Assembly: GCA_005879255.1 (NCBI GenBank)
Contig: VBKY01000093.1
Span: 1-47,751 of the forward strand
DNA: 47,751 bases
Source: Deltaproteobacteria bacterium
GTDB lineage: Bacteria > Desulfobacterota_B > Binatia > UBA9968
Direction: 5' to 3'
Part shown: piece after piece, positions 8,643-16,307 of the stretch
Layout: every line of letters begins with the position of its first letter
Position numbering within the stretch: position 1 is the first letter of the stretch
The notes under the pieces: model-generated
Databases searched by the model: none
Seen by the model: only the letters and a program-made list of their open reading frames with translations
What the model was told of the DNA's origin: nothing
Made by a program: the position numbers and the translations under genes

Positions 8643-8987
8643 ATGGTCGATGAGAAGGATCGATTCGGTGAAACCATGAAGCTCGTGGAGCGTGCCAAGG
8701 AGGATATCTACTTTGCGCAACGCGACCGCGAACTCATCGAAAAACTTAAAGCGCAACTGCAGAAGGTGGAAGATCAGGAGTCGAAGCTCCACTGCCCCAA
8801 ATGCCGTGGGCTATTAGAGACCTATACTTTCCAGGGGTTTGTACTGGACTGCTGTCAGAACTGCGGCGGGATCTGGATGGATAACGGGGAACTCGAAGGG
8901 ATAATAAGAAAAGTTGCCCGAGGTCCGTTGGGTCATTGGATAGACAAGCTGTTGAGTAAAGAAGAGCCAACAGAAGCCAAGACGTGA
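8643..8987 (+). CDS. TFIIB-type zinc-ribbon protein
   Basis: This 114-residue protein has an N-terminal coiled-coil-like charged helix (about 1-48) followed by a zinc ribbon, CPKCRGLL then CCQNCGGIWMDNGELEGII, the signature of the zf-TFIIB family (four Cys ligands in two CxxC pairs). A very strong ribosome site (AAAGGAGGTGG) precedes the ATG. It follows the universal stress protein gene and is probably cotranscribed from the same promoter. The function of this family is unknown; nucleic-acid or protein contacts are likely. Confidence 0.85.
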   Translation: MVDEKDRFGETMKLVERAKEDIYFAQRDRELIEKLKAQLQKVEDQESKLHCPKCRGLLETYTFQGFVLDCCQNCGGIWMDNGELEGIIRKVARGPLGHWIDKLLSKEEPTEAKT

Positions 8988-9036
8988 CCACGTCGAAATG
9001 CCCGTCGCACTTGTATGCTTTAATGGCGGCCGGACG

Positions 9037-9453
9037 TTAGCTTCCGTTGCCTAGCCAGACTACGGCACTTTTTGCGTTATCGAACACCACGACTTTCAAA
9101 CCCAGAGTGCATAGGGAAGCGCTCAGTGAGCGCAGCCGATCGAACTCGTCGATCTCCGACGACACGACTGCGATTTTGATGTCTGGACGGAACAAATCAT
9201 GCCCGAGGCCATTAACAAGCACATCGATATCTGGAGGTCCAAGTCTTAACCTGGCATCTGTCAGATCGATCAGAATCTTGCAATTAAGCAGGGATTGGCT
9301 TGTCGCCGCAACCTCGCGCAAAATTTGCTCGAATCTCCCGGCGTCGATTAATCCGCGAGTGATTACTATGAGGTAATTACCTCCGGACAATTTCAGCAAT
9401 TTAATCCTTAAATCCATGGTTGAAAAATCGCAAATATTTGGACCAGTCTTCAT
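9037..9453 (-). CDS. STAS/SpoIIAA-like single-domain protein
   Basis: This 138-residue alpha/beta protein has the order of a SpoIIAA-like fold: NYLIVITRGLIDAGRFEQIL, then a strand CKILIDLTDARL, then IKIAVVSSEIDEFDRLRSL and LKVVVFDNAKSAVVWL. It may be a regulatory or lipid-sensing domain. No kinase/phosphatase partner is adjacent. It is read opposite to the upstream stress operon and converges with it. Family assignment is by fold pattern only. Confidence 0.65.
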   Translation of the reverse strand: MKTGPNICDFSTMDLRIKLLKLSGGNYLIVITRGLIDAGRFEQILREVAATSQSLLNCKILIDLTDARLRLGPPDIDVLVNGLGHDLFRPDIKIAVVSSEIDEFDRLRSLSASLCTLGLKVVVFDNAKSAVVWLGNGS

Positions 9454-9593
9454 CTTGGTTCGCCGACAATCGGTATTCTGACAGCCAGCCGCCTGCCGTA
9501 CTCTCGCGGCTTCTCTTAATCCGCTACGGCAGGTAAACAGGGATGTATCATGGCGTGAGCCGAAAGTTCTTCGATGGTCTAGGCGGGAATCGT

Positions 9594-9644
9594 AAAAGGG
9601 GATAGGCCGAGTCGAAAAACCGGTCTATCCCCTTTTGTTTTTTT
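9594..9644. terminator. Strong intrinsic terminator hairpin
   Basis: AAAAGGGGATAG at 9594-9605 pairs perfectly with CTATCCCCTTTT at 9625-9636, followed by GTTTTTTT on the plus strand. On the minus strand it lies 34 nt beyond the stop of the htrA gene and the stem itself ends in four T, so it may serve htrA and act in both directions. Confidence 0.8.
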
Positions 9645-9677
9645 ATGGACGGCGTTTGGGGCCGCCGTTGCGAGAGT

Positions 9678-11138
9678 TTAACCAACGTTGCGGGACAAAG
9701 CGGCGAACGATGTGCTGCCATCAGCACGCCGGAGCAACAGAAGCAGCGGCTTGTCTCCCTTGGCCTTGGCCACCTCATCTTTCACGCCTTGCACCGAGCT
9801 CACCGGAGCTCGGTTAACTTGCAAGATCACGTCGTTCGCCTGGATGCCCGCGTTCGCGGCCGGGCTGCCGGGCATGACGGCCGTCACCAAGACGCCTTCG
9901 CTTCCCGTGAGACCCATCTGATGCCGCTCCTCGGGCCGGATGTTCTGCAGCGCCAATCCCCACTCGCTCTTTTCCTGCCTTGTGTTTACCGCCGCAGTCG
10001 GATCGTTGAGCTTGCTAATGGCCACGCTGATCGTTCTCATCTTTCCGTCACGCAGAATTTCAAGCGGTACGGTCTTACCCACCGGTGTGGCAGCCACGAG
10101 ACCGGGCAGGGTTGCCGACCCGTCGATTTTCTTCCCGTCATAACTGACGATCACGTCGCCGCGTTTGATTCCGGCCTTGTCTGCTGGGCCTTGGGCCACC
10201 ACATCGCCCACAAGCGCGCCCCGCTCTTTGTCGACGCCAAAAGAGCGCGCGAGGTCCGGCGTTACGGGCTGAACTGAAACACCCAGCCACCCGCGCGTGA
10301 CCGTGCCCTTGGTTTCCAGTTCCGGAACGAGATTTTTCACGAGGTTCGCCGGAATGGCGAAACCAATACCGATGTTGGCGCCACTCTGGCTGAAAATGGC
10401 GGTGTTGATGCCAACGACTTCACCAGCCATGTTGAAAAGTGGACCGCCGGAATTGCCCGGATTAATGGACGCGTCGGTTTGAATGAAATCATCGTATGGA
10501 CCGGCTCCGATCGTCCTCCCCTTGGCGCTGACGATTCCTGTGGTTACTGTGTTACTCAATCCAAAGGGGTTGCCGATCGCCATCACCCAGTCTCCTACGC
10601 GGAGCAGATCGGAGTTACCGAGCGTCACAGCCGGCAAAGTACTTTTGGGCTCGATTTTAATGACCGCCAAGTCGGTCTTCGGGTCGAGTCCCAGAATCTT
10701 GGCCTTGTATTGCTGTTTGTCGGTCAAGGTGACCGTGATCTCCTGGGCATTTGCCACAACGTGGTTGTTCGTCAGAATCAAGCCGTCTTTGCGAATGATG
10801 AATCCCGATCCGGTCCCCTGACGTTTGAACTGTTCGGGGTGCTGGGGCATAGGCATGCGGAAGCCCGGAAACGGAAAGTTCTCGCCGAAAAGTTGGTCTG
10901 GAAAATCGGTCTTCGCAATCGACGTTGCCTTGATATTGACCACCGCCGGCGAGACCTGCGTCGCCAAATCGGCAAACGACGGCAAAGAACCCGCTTGAGA
11001 TGGAGATACGGCGACATTAGTCGCACGCGCATCCGCCCACGCCGCCAATCTCTGCGTTTCGTGCCCTACGGCGAATCCGCTGCCAACCAGGGCGACCGCC
11101 AGCGCAGTCGCGATAAAAGTTGCTCTCTTCGATTTCAT
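9678..11138 (-). CDS. degP: Periplasmic serine endoprotease DegP/HtrA (Do family)
   Basis: This 486-residue envelope quality-control protease has a signal/anchor sequence (FIATALAVALVGSGFAVG), a trypsin-like domain with the triad visible (His in LTNNHVV, Asp in DPKTDLAVIK, Ser in NPGNSGGPL), and two PDZ domains (GWLGVSVQPV; EGVLVTAVMPGSPAANAGI). The frame is open further upstream to 11426, but GACAAAGGAGGAGAAAG before the ATG at 11138 fixes the start. It lies downstream of a two-component system on the same strand, separated by a hairpin array, so the two may be regulated separately. Confidence 0.95.
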   Translation of the reverse strand: MKSKRATFIATALAVALVGSGFAVGHETQRLAAWADARATNVAVSPSQAGSLPSFADLATQVSPAVVNIKATSIAKTDFPDQLFGENFPFPGFRMPMPQHPEQFKRQGTGSGFIIRKDGLILTNNHVVANAQEITVTLTDKQQYKAKILGLDPKTDLAVIKIEPKSTLPAVTLGNSDLLRVGDWVMAIGNPFGLSNTVTTGIVSAKGRTIGAGPYDDFIQTDASINPGNSGGPLFNMAGEVVGINTAIFSQSGANIGIGFAIPANLVKNLVPELETKGTVTRGWLGVSVQPVTPDLARSFGVDKERGALVGDVVAQGPADKAGIKRGDVIVSYDGKKIDGSATLPGLVAATPVGKTVPLEILRDGKMRTISVAISKLNDPTAAVNTRQEKSEWGLALQNIRPEERHQMGLTGSEGVLVTAVMPGSPAANAGIQANDVILQVNRAPVSSVQGVKDEVAKAKGDKPLLLLLRRADGSTSFAALSRNVG

Positions 11139-11287
11139 CTTTCTCCTCCTTTGTCGTGGAGTCCGTCCACGATGATGATTTACGATAGCGCTTTTGCAGC
11201 AGAGTTTAAGTCGAAACGATGAGAAGAGAATGAAAAGCGGATTAGAATTTTTTAATCTCTCTCTCTCGGGGGATGGTTGAAAATAAC

Positions 11288-11497
11288 TCGCCTTCAGGCG
11301 AAGTGAGAGTTCGTCATGCCGGCGGACGCCGGCATCCAGGTGACGGACAGCGTCCGTCATACCGTTGGAAAACGGTATCCAGGTTAAGGGGATGGGGATG
11401 GACCCCGGTTTTCGGGGTGACGACAAGACCGGAATGACGGGAAGAAGGGTCGACTTCCAGTCGACAAGTTCAGAACCCCTCGGCTTGGAGCCGAGGG
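11288..11497. repeat. Array of seven short hairpins with unrelated stems
   Basis: Seven consecutive inverted repeats occur in 210 bp: 11288-11301 (TCGCC), 11316-11335 (ATGCCGGC), 11341-11359 (TGACGGAC), 11359-11378 (ATACCGTT), 11402-11418 (ACCCCG), 11449-11465 (GTCGACT) and 11477-11497 (CCCTCGGCT), with loops of 3-5 nt. The form CGTCAT-stem-ATCCAGG recalls widespread REP-like elements. It sits between the kinase stop and the degP start, both minus strand. No gene is seen in 11139-11512. Confidence 0.75.
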
Positions 11498-11512
11498 TCG
11501 TTCAGTTTTCTT

Positions 11513-12934
11513 TCATGACGAAGAGGCAGGCGACGACAGCGGGAGCGTCACGCGAAAGCAGCTTCCCTTGCCAACATCGCTAGATAAATGAATCTGACCG
11601 CGGTGCAGCTCAACGATCGCACGGACCAGAGCTAGGCCGAGCCCGGTGCCGCTGCCTTCTCTGGCCGGATCGCCGCGGTAAAACCGATCGAAAATATGCT
11701 CTTGCACGTCTGGCGGGATTCCCGGGCCGTTGTCCTTGACCTGTAAGACAGCTAAGTGGTCATGCTGTTCGAGAGTAATCTCGATCCTGCCGCCGCTGGG
11801 CGTGTACTTGATCGCATTCTCAGCGAGATTGAAAACGAGCCGAAAGAGCAACGAGTCATAACCCTCGATCCATAGCGACGGAGCCGCGGCGACCGTGCAT
11901 ACGTTTCCGGCTCTCGCTGCCAGCTCACTCAAGGCGGGAGCGGCATCTTGTAACACTTCGGCCAGATTGACCGGCCTTGGACCTGCGCTTAAGGCGTTGC
12001 CCTCCATGCGCGCCATCAGTAGCAGATCCTCCACCAGCGAATTCAGCCGGTCCACTTCTTCGAGACAACTCACCAATGTCTGGCGAATTTCCGCCGGAGC
12101 CTCGGAGGATCGGAGCGCGACTTCGATCTCGCCTTTAAGAATCGTCAGAGGCGTGCGTAGTTCATGGGCGGCGTCCGCGCTGAATCGGCGCACAGCGCCA
12201 AACGAGCGCTCGAGTCGCGCCAACATGTCATTGAGCACAGCGCCGAGTCGCGCCAATTCGTCCTCGCCGGATGGAGCGGGGATTCGTTTCGTCAGGTCCT
12301 CGGCTTCAATCCGCCGGGCTGCCTCCACCATCGCATCCACCGGAGTGAGGGCGCGGCGCGCGAGAAACCATCCGCCCAACGCCGAGGCAGTCAAAGCTAC
12401 GGGCGCCAGAACAAGAAGGACGAGCAGAAAGCTCGAACGGGTAGCTTCGACATTTTCCAAAGACATGGCCACCTGGACGATATTCACCGTCGCGCCGTTT
12501 CTGACGACCGGCAGGGTCAAGAGGCGGAATGACCTTTCGGATCCGGGGCGGACCCGTGGCGTCTCGAATGTCGGCTGGCCTCTCGCTGCATTGCGCAACG
12601 CTTCGGCGCTCAGGGGCAGCCTCGATTTCCCTCGCGGCACCAGTCGAGGGTCGGGCCGGCCAAACGGATCAAGCAGTTGGAAAAAACGCTCTGCCAGTTC
12701 GGGACCAAGCATCGACTGCAGCGCATCTTCAATATCGGGACCGAAAAAGGACGGACGCCGGACCGAGTCGGCGATGGCGCTGGCGACCGAGTTTAGAGAG
12801 TCATCGACGTTCATCCGCAGACCGCGATCGAGCAGAATCACTGATGTCGCGCCCAACACGGCGAACATCGCGGTCAGAATTCCCGTGTACCCAAGAGTCA
12901 GACGGCCCCGCAGCGTGGTCGACCGCCAAATCAT
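11513..12934 (-). CDS. Sensor histidine kinase, OmpR-partner type
   Basis: This 473-residue inner-membrane kinase has TM1 at about 12-34, a periplasmic sensor region (about 35-160), TM2 at about 167-190, HAMP (RRALTPVDAMVEAARRIEAE), HisKA with the phospho-His in FSADAAHELRTPLTILKGE, and HATPase with N box NLAENAIKYTP, G1 DNGPGIP and G2 GTGLGLALV. The upstream regulator stop and this ATG overlap (ATGA at 12934-12931), so the pair is translationally coupled. It resembles CusS/TctE/QseC-type kinases; the ligand is unknown. The neighbouring degP suggests envelope stress. Confidence 0.93.
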   Translation of the reverse strand: MIWRSTTLRGRLTLGYTGILTAMFAVLGATSVILLDRGLRMNVDDSLNSVASAIADSVRRPSFFGPDIEDALQSMLGPELAERFFQLLDPFGRPDPRLVPRGKSRLPLSAEALRNAARGQPTFETPRVRPGSERSFRLLTLPVVRNGATVNIVQVAMSLENVEATRSSFLLVLLVLAPVALTASALGGWFLARRALTPVDAMVEAARRIEAEDLTKRIPAPSGEDELARLGAVLNDMLARLERSFGAVRRFSADAAHELRTPLTILKGEIEVALRSSEAPAEIRQTLVSCLEEVDRLNSLVEDLLLMARMEGNALSAGPRPVNLAEVLQDAAPALSELAARAGNVCTVAAAPSLWIEGYDSLLFRLVFNLAENAIKYTPSGGRIEITLEQHDHLAVLQVKDNGPGIPPDVQEHIFDRFYRGDPAREGSGTGLGLALVRAIVELHRGQIHLSSDVGKGSCFRVTLPLSSPASSS

Positions 12935-13626
12935 GATTGCGACGGCTCTTCCTTCAGCACGTAACCGACGCCGCGCACGCTGTGGATCAGCTTGTGCTCG
13001 AAGCCGCTATCGATTTTTCTTCGCAGGTAATTCACGTAAACGTCGATCACGTTTGTAAAGGTATCATAATTGACGCCCCAGACATGCTGAGCGATCACCG
13101 CGCGGCTGAGAACCTGGTCCCGCCTGCGGAGCAGAAACTCGAGCAGCGCGTATTCCTTGGCGGTCAAGTCGATCCGCTTGTCGCCGCGGCTGACCTCACG
13201 GGTCACCGGGTCGAGCGTGAGATCCGCAATGCTCAGTATGGCTGGCCGAGCGGAGGCACCGCGACGTAGGAGCGCTCGCACCCGCGCCAGCAGTTCTTCG
13301 AACGCAAAAGGTTTGGTGAGATAGTCGTCAGCGCCTAGATCCAGCCCCATGACTTTGTCGGCTACCGTTACTCGCGCGGTGAGCAAAAGGATCGGGACGT
13401 TGACCCGCTGTTGGCGTATTTCCTTCATCAGGCTGAGCCCGTCACGCCTCGGAAGCATGACATCGAGGATAACGAGGTCATATTCGTCTTCGAGGAGCCG
13501 TTTCAGTCCCGCCTCGCCGTCGTACTCCACATCCACGGAATAGTGCGCCGCTTCGAGGCCGCGCTTGATAAAGCTCGCGACTTTCCTTTCGTCTTCAACG
13601 ACGAGGATGTGCATGGGTTTTAACAT
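12931..13626 (-). CDS. OmpR/PhoB-family response regulator
   Basis: The receiver domain (residues about 5-115) has acidic pocket residues in VVEDE, phospho-acceptor Asp in DLVILDVMLPRRDG, Thr in LLLTAR and Lys in LTKPFAFEELLARV. The winged-helix DNA-binding domain (about 130-231) shows LTAKEYALLEFLLRRRDQVLSR and a VRGVGYVL end. The start is MLKPMHIL at 13626, with GGCGGGGG just upstream; the second Met at residue 5 is also possible. It is the first gene of the two-component operon. No sigma-54-like promoter was found upstream. Confidence 0.92.
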   Translation of the reverse strand: MLKPMHILVVEDERKVASFIKRGLEAAHYSVDVEYDGEAGLKRLLEDEYDLVILDVMLPRRDGLSLMKEIRQQRVNVPILLLTARVTVADKVMGLDLGADDYLTKPFAFEELLARVRALLRRGASARPAILSIADLTLDPVTREVSRGDKRIDLTAKEYALLEFLLRRRDQVLSRAVIAQHVWGVNYDTFTNVIDVYVNYLRRKIDSGFEHKLIHSVRGVGYVLKEEPSQS

Positions 13627-14142
13627 ACCCCCGCCAACGAAAATGCCAAGCGGCAACGCGAGAGGTTCTGATCACGGCCGCGCTTCGAAGCTAAAAGAAA
13701 GCAGCCGTCTACACGGGTGATCCTAAATTTAGACGGATGAGGAAATTAGAGTCGTGTGGCTATAAGTTTAACACTCCGCTGAAATCTTCAGCCTTGCATT
13801 ACGCAACGATCTCGATCTGACCCTGGCTTAGGATCCCTAAGCTCTTCACTTTAAAAACATCGTGAAATGGCCCCGCTAACGAGGCGTCGTTCTCTGGTCC
13901 TTTTTAGGTCGCTTCTAAGGTTAAGTTTGGATTTGTGGATTTCTTTAGTCTTGTTTTCCCGGTTTGATTTGGCTTAAGGTTCGCCTGTGACGATATCAGC
14001 ACCCACGTAGCGGGTACGAAGCAACATCCAAAGACCTTCCGTGAGCGAACTTGACCTCGTTCTCGCGCACGTGGCGCTCGGAAAGGGAATCCGGCGGCTA
14101 GCCATATACCGGCCAATTGGGAATGATCGAAGGCCTGGGAAT
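13627..14142. other. Intergenic region between divergent regulators
   Basis: This 516-nt divergent region has no convincing gene. It contains a perfect inverted repeat GCTTAGG-ATC-CCTAAGC (13826-13842) and a weak -24/-12-like match TGGCTTAAGGTTCGCC (13970-13985), correct in spacing but poor in the -12 box, that would point at the REC-sigma54 activator gene. Nothing else stands out. Confidence 0.4.
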
Positions 14143-15486
14143 ATGAGTGGAGAGAATGCCCTCGTTTTTGTCGTCGATGACGACCCGTCAATCCGCGAAG
14201 CCATCGAAAGTCTCCTCCTCGCTGCGGCCTTTGACGTCCAGTTATTTGCCTCCGCGCAGGATTTTTTGTCGAGCGAACGTCCGGATGTACCAAGCTGCCT
14301 CGTGCTCGATGTACACCTGCCCGGGCTTAGCGGTCTTGATCTGCAGCAGGAGCTGGCCAAAGCTGACATCCAGATTCCTATTATTTTCATCACCGGTCGC
14401 GGTGACATTCCAATGTCCGTGCGAGCTATCAAAGCAGGAGCGCTGGAGTTTCTTACCAAACCTTTCGCCAATGAAGAATTGCTCAACGCGATCCAACAGG
14501 GAATCGCCCACGACCGCAGAGCGGGGCGCCAAAGAAAAGATATTCCACAGCGGAATTTTGAAGAGATTATCGGCTCGAGCGCGCCTCTAAAAGCAGTATT
14601 GAAACAAGTTGAAGTTGTCGCCCCAACCAGCTCGACGGTGCTGATCCAGGGTGAGACCGGCACGGGAAAGGAACTCATCGCCCGTGCGATCCATAATGTT
14701 AGTTCCCGGTCCAATCGTCCTTTCGTCAAAATAAATTGCGCGGCCATTCCCTTGGGACTGCTCGAAAGCGAGTTATTCGGCCATGAGAAAGGCGCGTTTA
14801 CCGGGGCAGTCGCACTGAAGTTGGGACTCTTCGAACTGGCGCACCAGGGCACGCTCTTTCTCGATGAAGTCGGTGACATTCCGTTAGAGCTCCAACCCAA
14901 GCTGTTGCGCGTCCTTCAGGAAAACGAGTTTGAGCGCGTGGGCGGTACCCGGACACGGCAAGTCGATGTGCGCTTGGTCGCCGCAACCAACAAGAATTTG
15001 GCGCAAATGATTGTCGCTAAACAGTTTCGCGAGGATCTCTATTTCCGCTTGAACGTTTTTCCGATTGTGACTCCTCCCTTGCGGGATCGAGTTGAGGACA
15101 TTCCCCTTTTAGTGCGACACTTTGTCGATACATATTCACAACGCATGAACAAACCGATCGAGACGGTCGCCGAGCATGTAATGAAGCGCTTATGTCAATA
15201 CCGGTGGCCGGGGAACATCCGGGAGCTGCAGAACTTCATCGAGCGATCCGTCGTTCTGTCGAGCGGAACGCTGTTGCGTCCGCCGTTTGCTGATTTGGAG
15301 CAAAGCGCTAAAAGAGCCACAGGCAGTTTTGCTACTCTTGAGGACGCCGAGCGACGCCATATCGTGAAAGCGTTGGACGATACGAATTGGGTAATTGGCG
15401 GGCTAAACGGCGCCGCCTCCCGGTTGGGCCTGAAGCGCACCACTTTGCTCTCTAAAATGGAGCGGCTTGGCATCTCGCGCTCGTAG
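14143..15486 (+). CDS. Sigma-54-dependent response regulator (REC-AAA+-HTH)
   Basis: The receiver domain at residues 5-120 is FixJ-like (VFVVDDDPS, phospho-Asp in CLVLDVHLPGLSG, Lys in FLTKPFAN). The sigma54-interaction AAA+ domain (about 140-370) has Walker A GETGTGKE, the GAFTGA loop that contacts sigma54, and Walker B TLFLDEVGDIP. The C-terminal HTH is of FhlA type (GAASRLGLKRTTLLSKM). The frame extends upstream to 14041, but the Met at 14143 fits the receiver. There is no adjacent kinase of matching type except the PAS kinases downstream, which may phosphorylate it. It is a candidate activator of the local sigma-54 promoters. Confidence 0.93.
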   Translation: MSGENALVFVVDDDPSIREAIESLLLAAAFDVQLFASAQDFLSSERPDVPSCLVLDVHLPGLSGLDLQQELAKADIQIPIIFITGRGDIPMSVRAIKAGALEFLTKPFANEELLNAIQQGIAHDRRAGRQRKDIPQRNFEEIIGSSAPLKAVLKQVEVVAPTSSTVLIQGETGTGKELIARAIHNVSSRSNRPFVKINCAAIPLGLLESELFGHEKGAFTGAVALKLGLFELAHQGTLFLDEVGDIPLELQPKLLRVLQENEFERVGGTRTRQVDVRLVAATNKNLAQMIVAKQFREDLYFRLNVFPIVTPPLRDRVEDIPLLVRHFVDTYSQRMNKPIETVAEHVMKRLCQYRWPGNIRELQNFIERSVVLSSGTLLRPPFADLEQSAKRATGSFATLEDAERRHIVKALDDTNWVIGGLNGAASRLGLKRTTLLSKMERLGISRS

Positions 15487-15529
15487 AGCTACCGCCGCCT
15501 CTTGTGTAAAGTTCAAAACGTTCAAGCCG

Positions 15530-15785
15530 TTCAATCCTTCGACTTTGCTCAGGATGAGCGAAGGAAAAGGCCGCTCGTGGTGAGCCTGTCGAACCATGCG
15601 CTCCGTTGAAAAAGGTTCGGAATGCTTCGAGAGCGTCATGCTTCGGCAAGCTCAGCAGAACGAAAAATCGTCAATGATATGAAAACTCCCCCCGTTCGTT
15701 CCTTCGTCAAGCTCAGGACGGGCTCTGAGCTTAGCCTGCCCTGAGCCGAGTCGAAGGGTCGAAGGACTCCTAGAGAGTTTTTCAA
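15530..15785. repeat. Dispersed-type repeat region (TTCGACAAGCTCAGG-like)
   Basis: The sequence contains imperfect, inverted and direct copies of CTTCGTCAAGCTCAGGACGG, GCTCTGAGC and CCTGAGCCGAGTCGAAGGG-like units. These resemble a repeat family common in the intergenic regions of many environmental bacterial genomes. No gene is supported here; the minus-strand frames across it are low-complexity by-products. Confidence 0.6.
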
Positions 15786-15803
15786 CAGCCTGCAAGAAAT
15801 GAA

Positions 15804-16004
15804 ATGAGCAAAAAGAAAACAAGGCCAGCTACTCGGAAACAGCGCGCCAAACGTCCTCCGCCAAAGCCGGTGGATTCGCCATTCGCGCCCGTTCAGACAG
15901 CTCCAACCCTCGGCAGCATAATGGTGCAAGGAATTATTCAAGGCCAAAGGGAAACGGATTTGTTGAAGCAATGTCTTAGGGCAAAAGGCTGGACGCAGGA
16001 GTGA
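15804..16004 (+). CDS. Possible small basic protein
   Basis: This 66-residue frame starts MSKKKTRPATRKQRAKRPPP and ends with a more ordinary helical segment (QGIIQGQRETDLLKQCLRAKGW). The N-terminal third is Lys/Arg/Pro-rich. There is no clear ribosome site, and it follows a repeat region. I do not recognise a family; it may be a genuine orphan or chance. Confidence 0.3.
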   Translation: MSKKKTRPATRKQRAKRPPPKPVDSPFAPVQTAPTLGSIMVQGIIQGQRETDLLKQCLRAKGWTQE

Positions 16005-16307
16005 ATTTCAAATTAGGGCACTACCCGGCACTGAATTGGGTTGACAACACTCATCTATATTGATCAAGAATTGGAGGTGCTGGCGATTGGCTGGCAGGCT
16101 TGCCATTTGGATCCAGCACTGAACAAAGAGACTGAACAAAGAGAGGGATGATCCGACAAACATTTAGTCGAAAACCGGGAACCGTATGGCTGAGATTCAT
16201 GAAAAACCGTCAAGTATGAGCGAACAAGCAATCTCCTTGCAGGCTCGATGCTTGCGCGAGCGCGCCGCGCAACAAGAATCTCGCGCGTAAAATATCTGGA
16301 AGTCGAG
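16005..16307. other. Leader region of the PAS kinase
   Basis: No gene is seen in these 303 nt. A -24/-12-like sequence TGGCGATTGGCTGGCA (16081-16096) has correct GG/GC spacing with one mismatch in the -12 box and would read toward the kinase gene. A sigma-70-type promoter could not be identified with confidence. Confidence 0.3.

Noticed and set aside
11895..13058. Long plus-strand frame (387 codons) over the histidine kinase
   Set aside because: It is antisense to a well-supported kinase, rich in Ser/Arg, and has no domain pattern; it is a GC-rich shadow.
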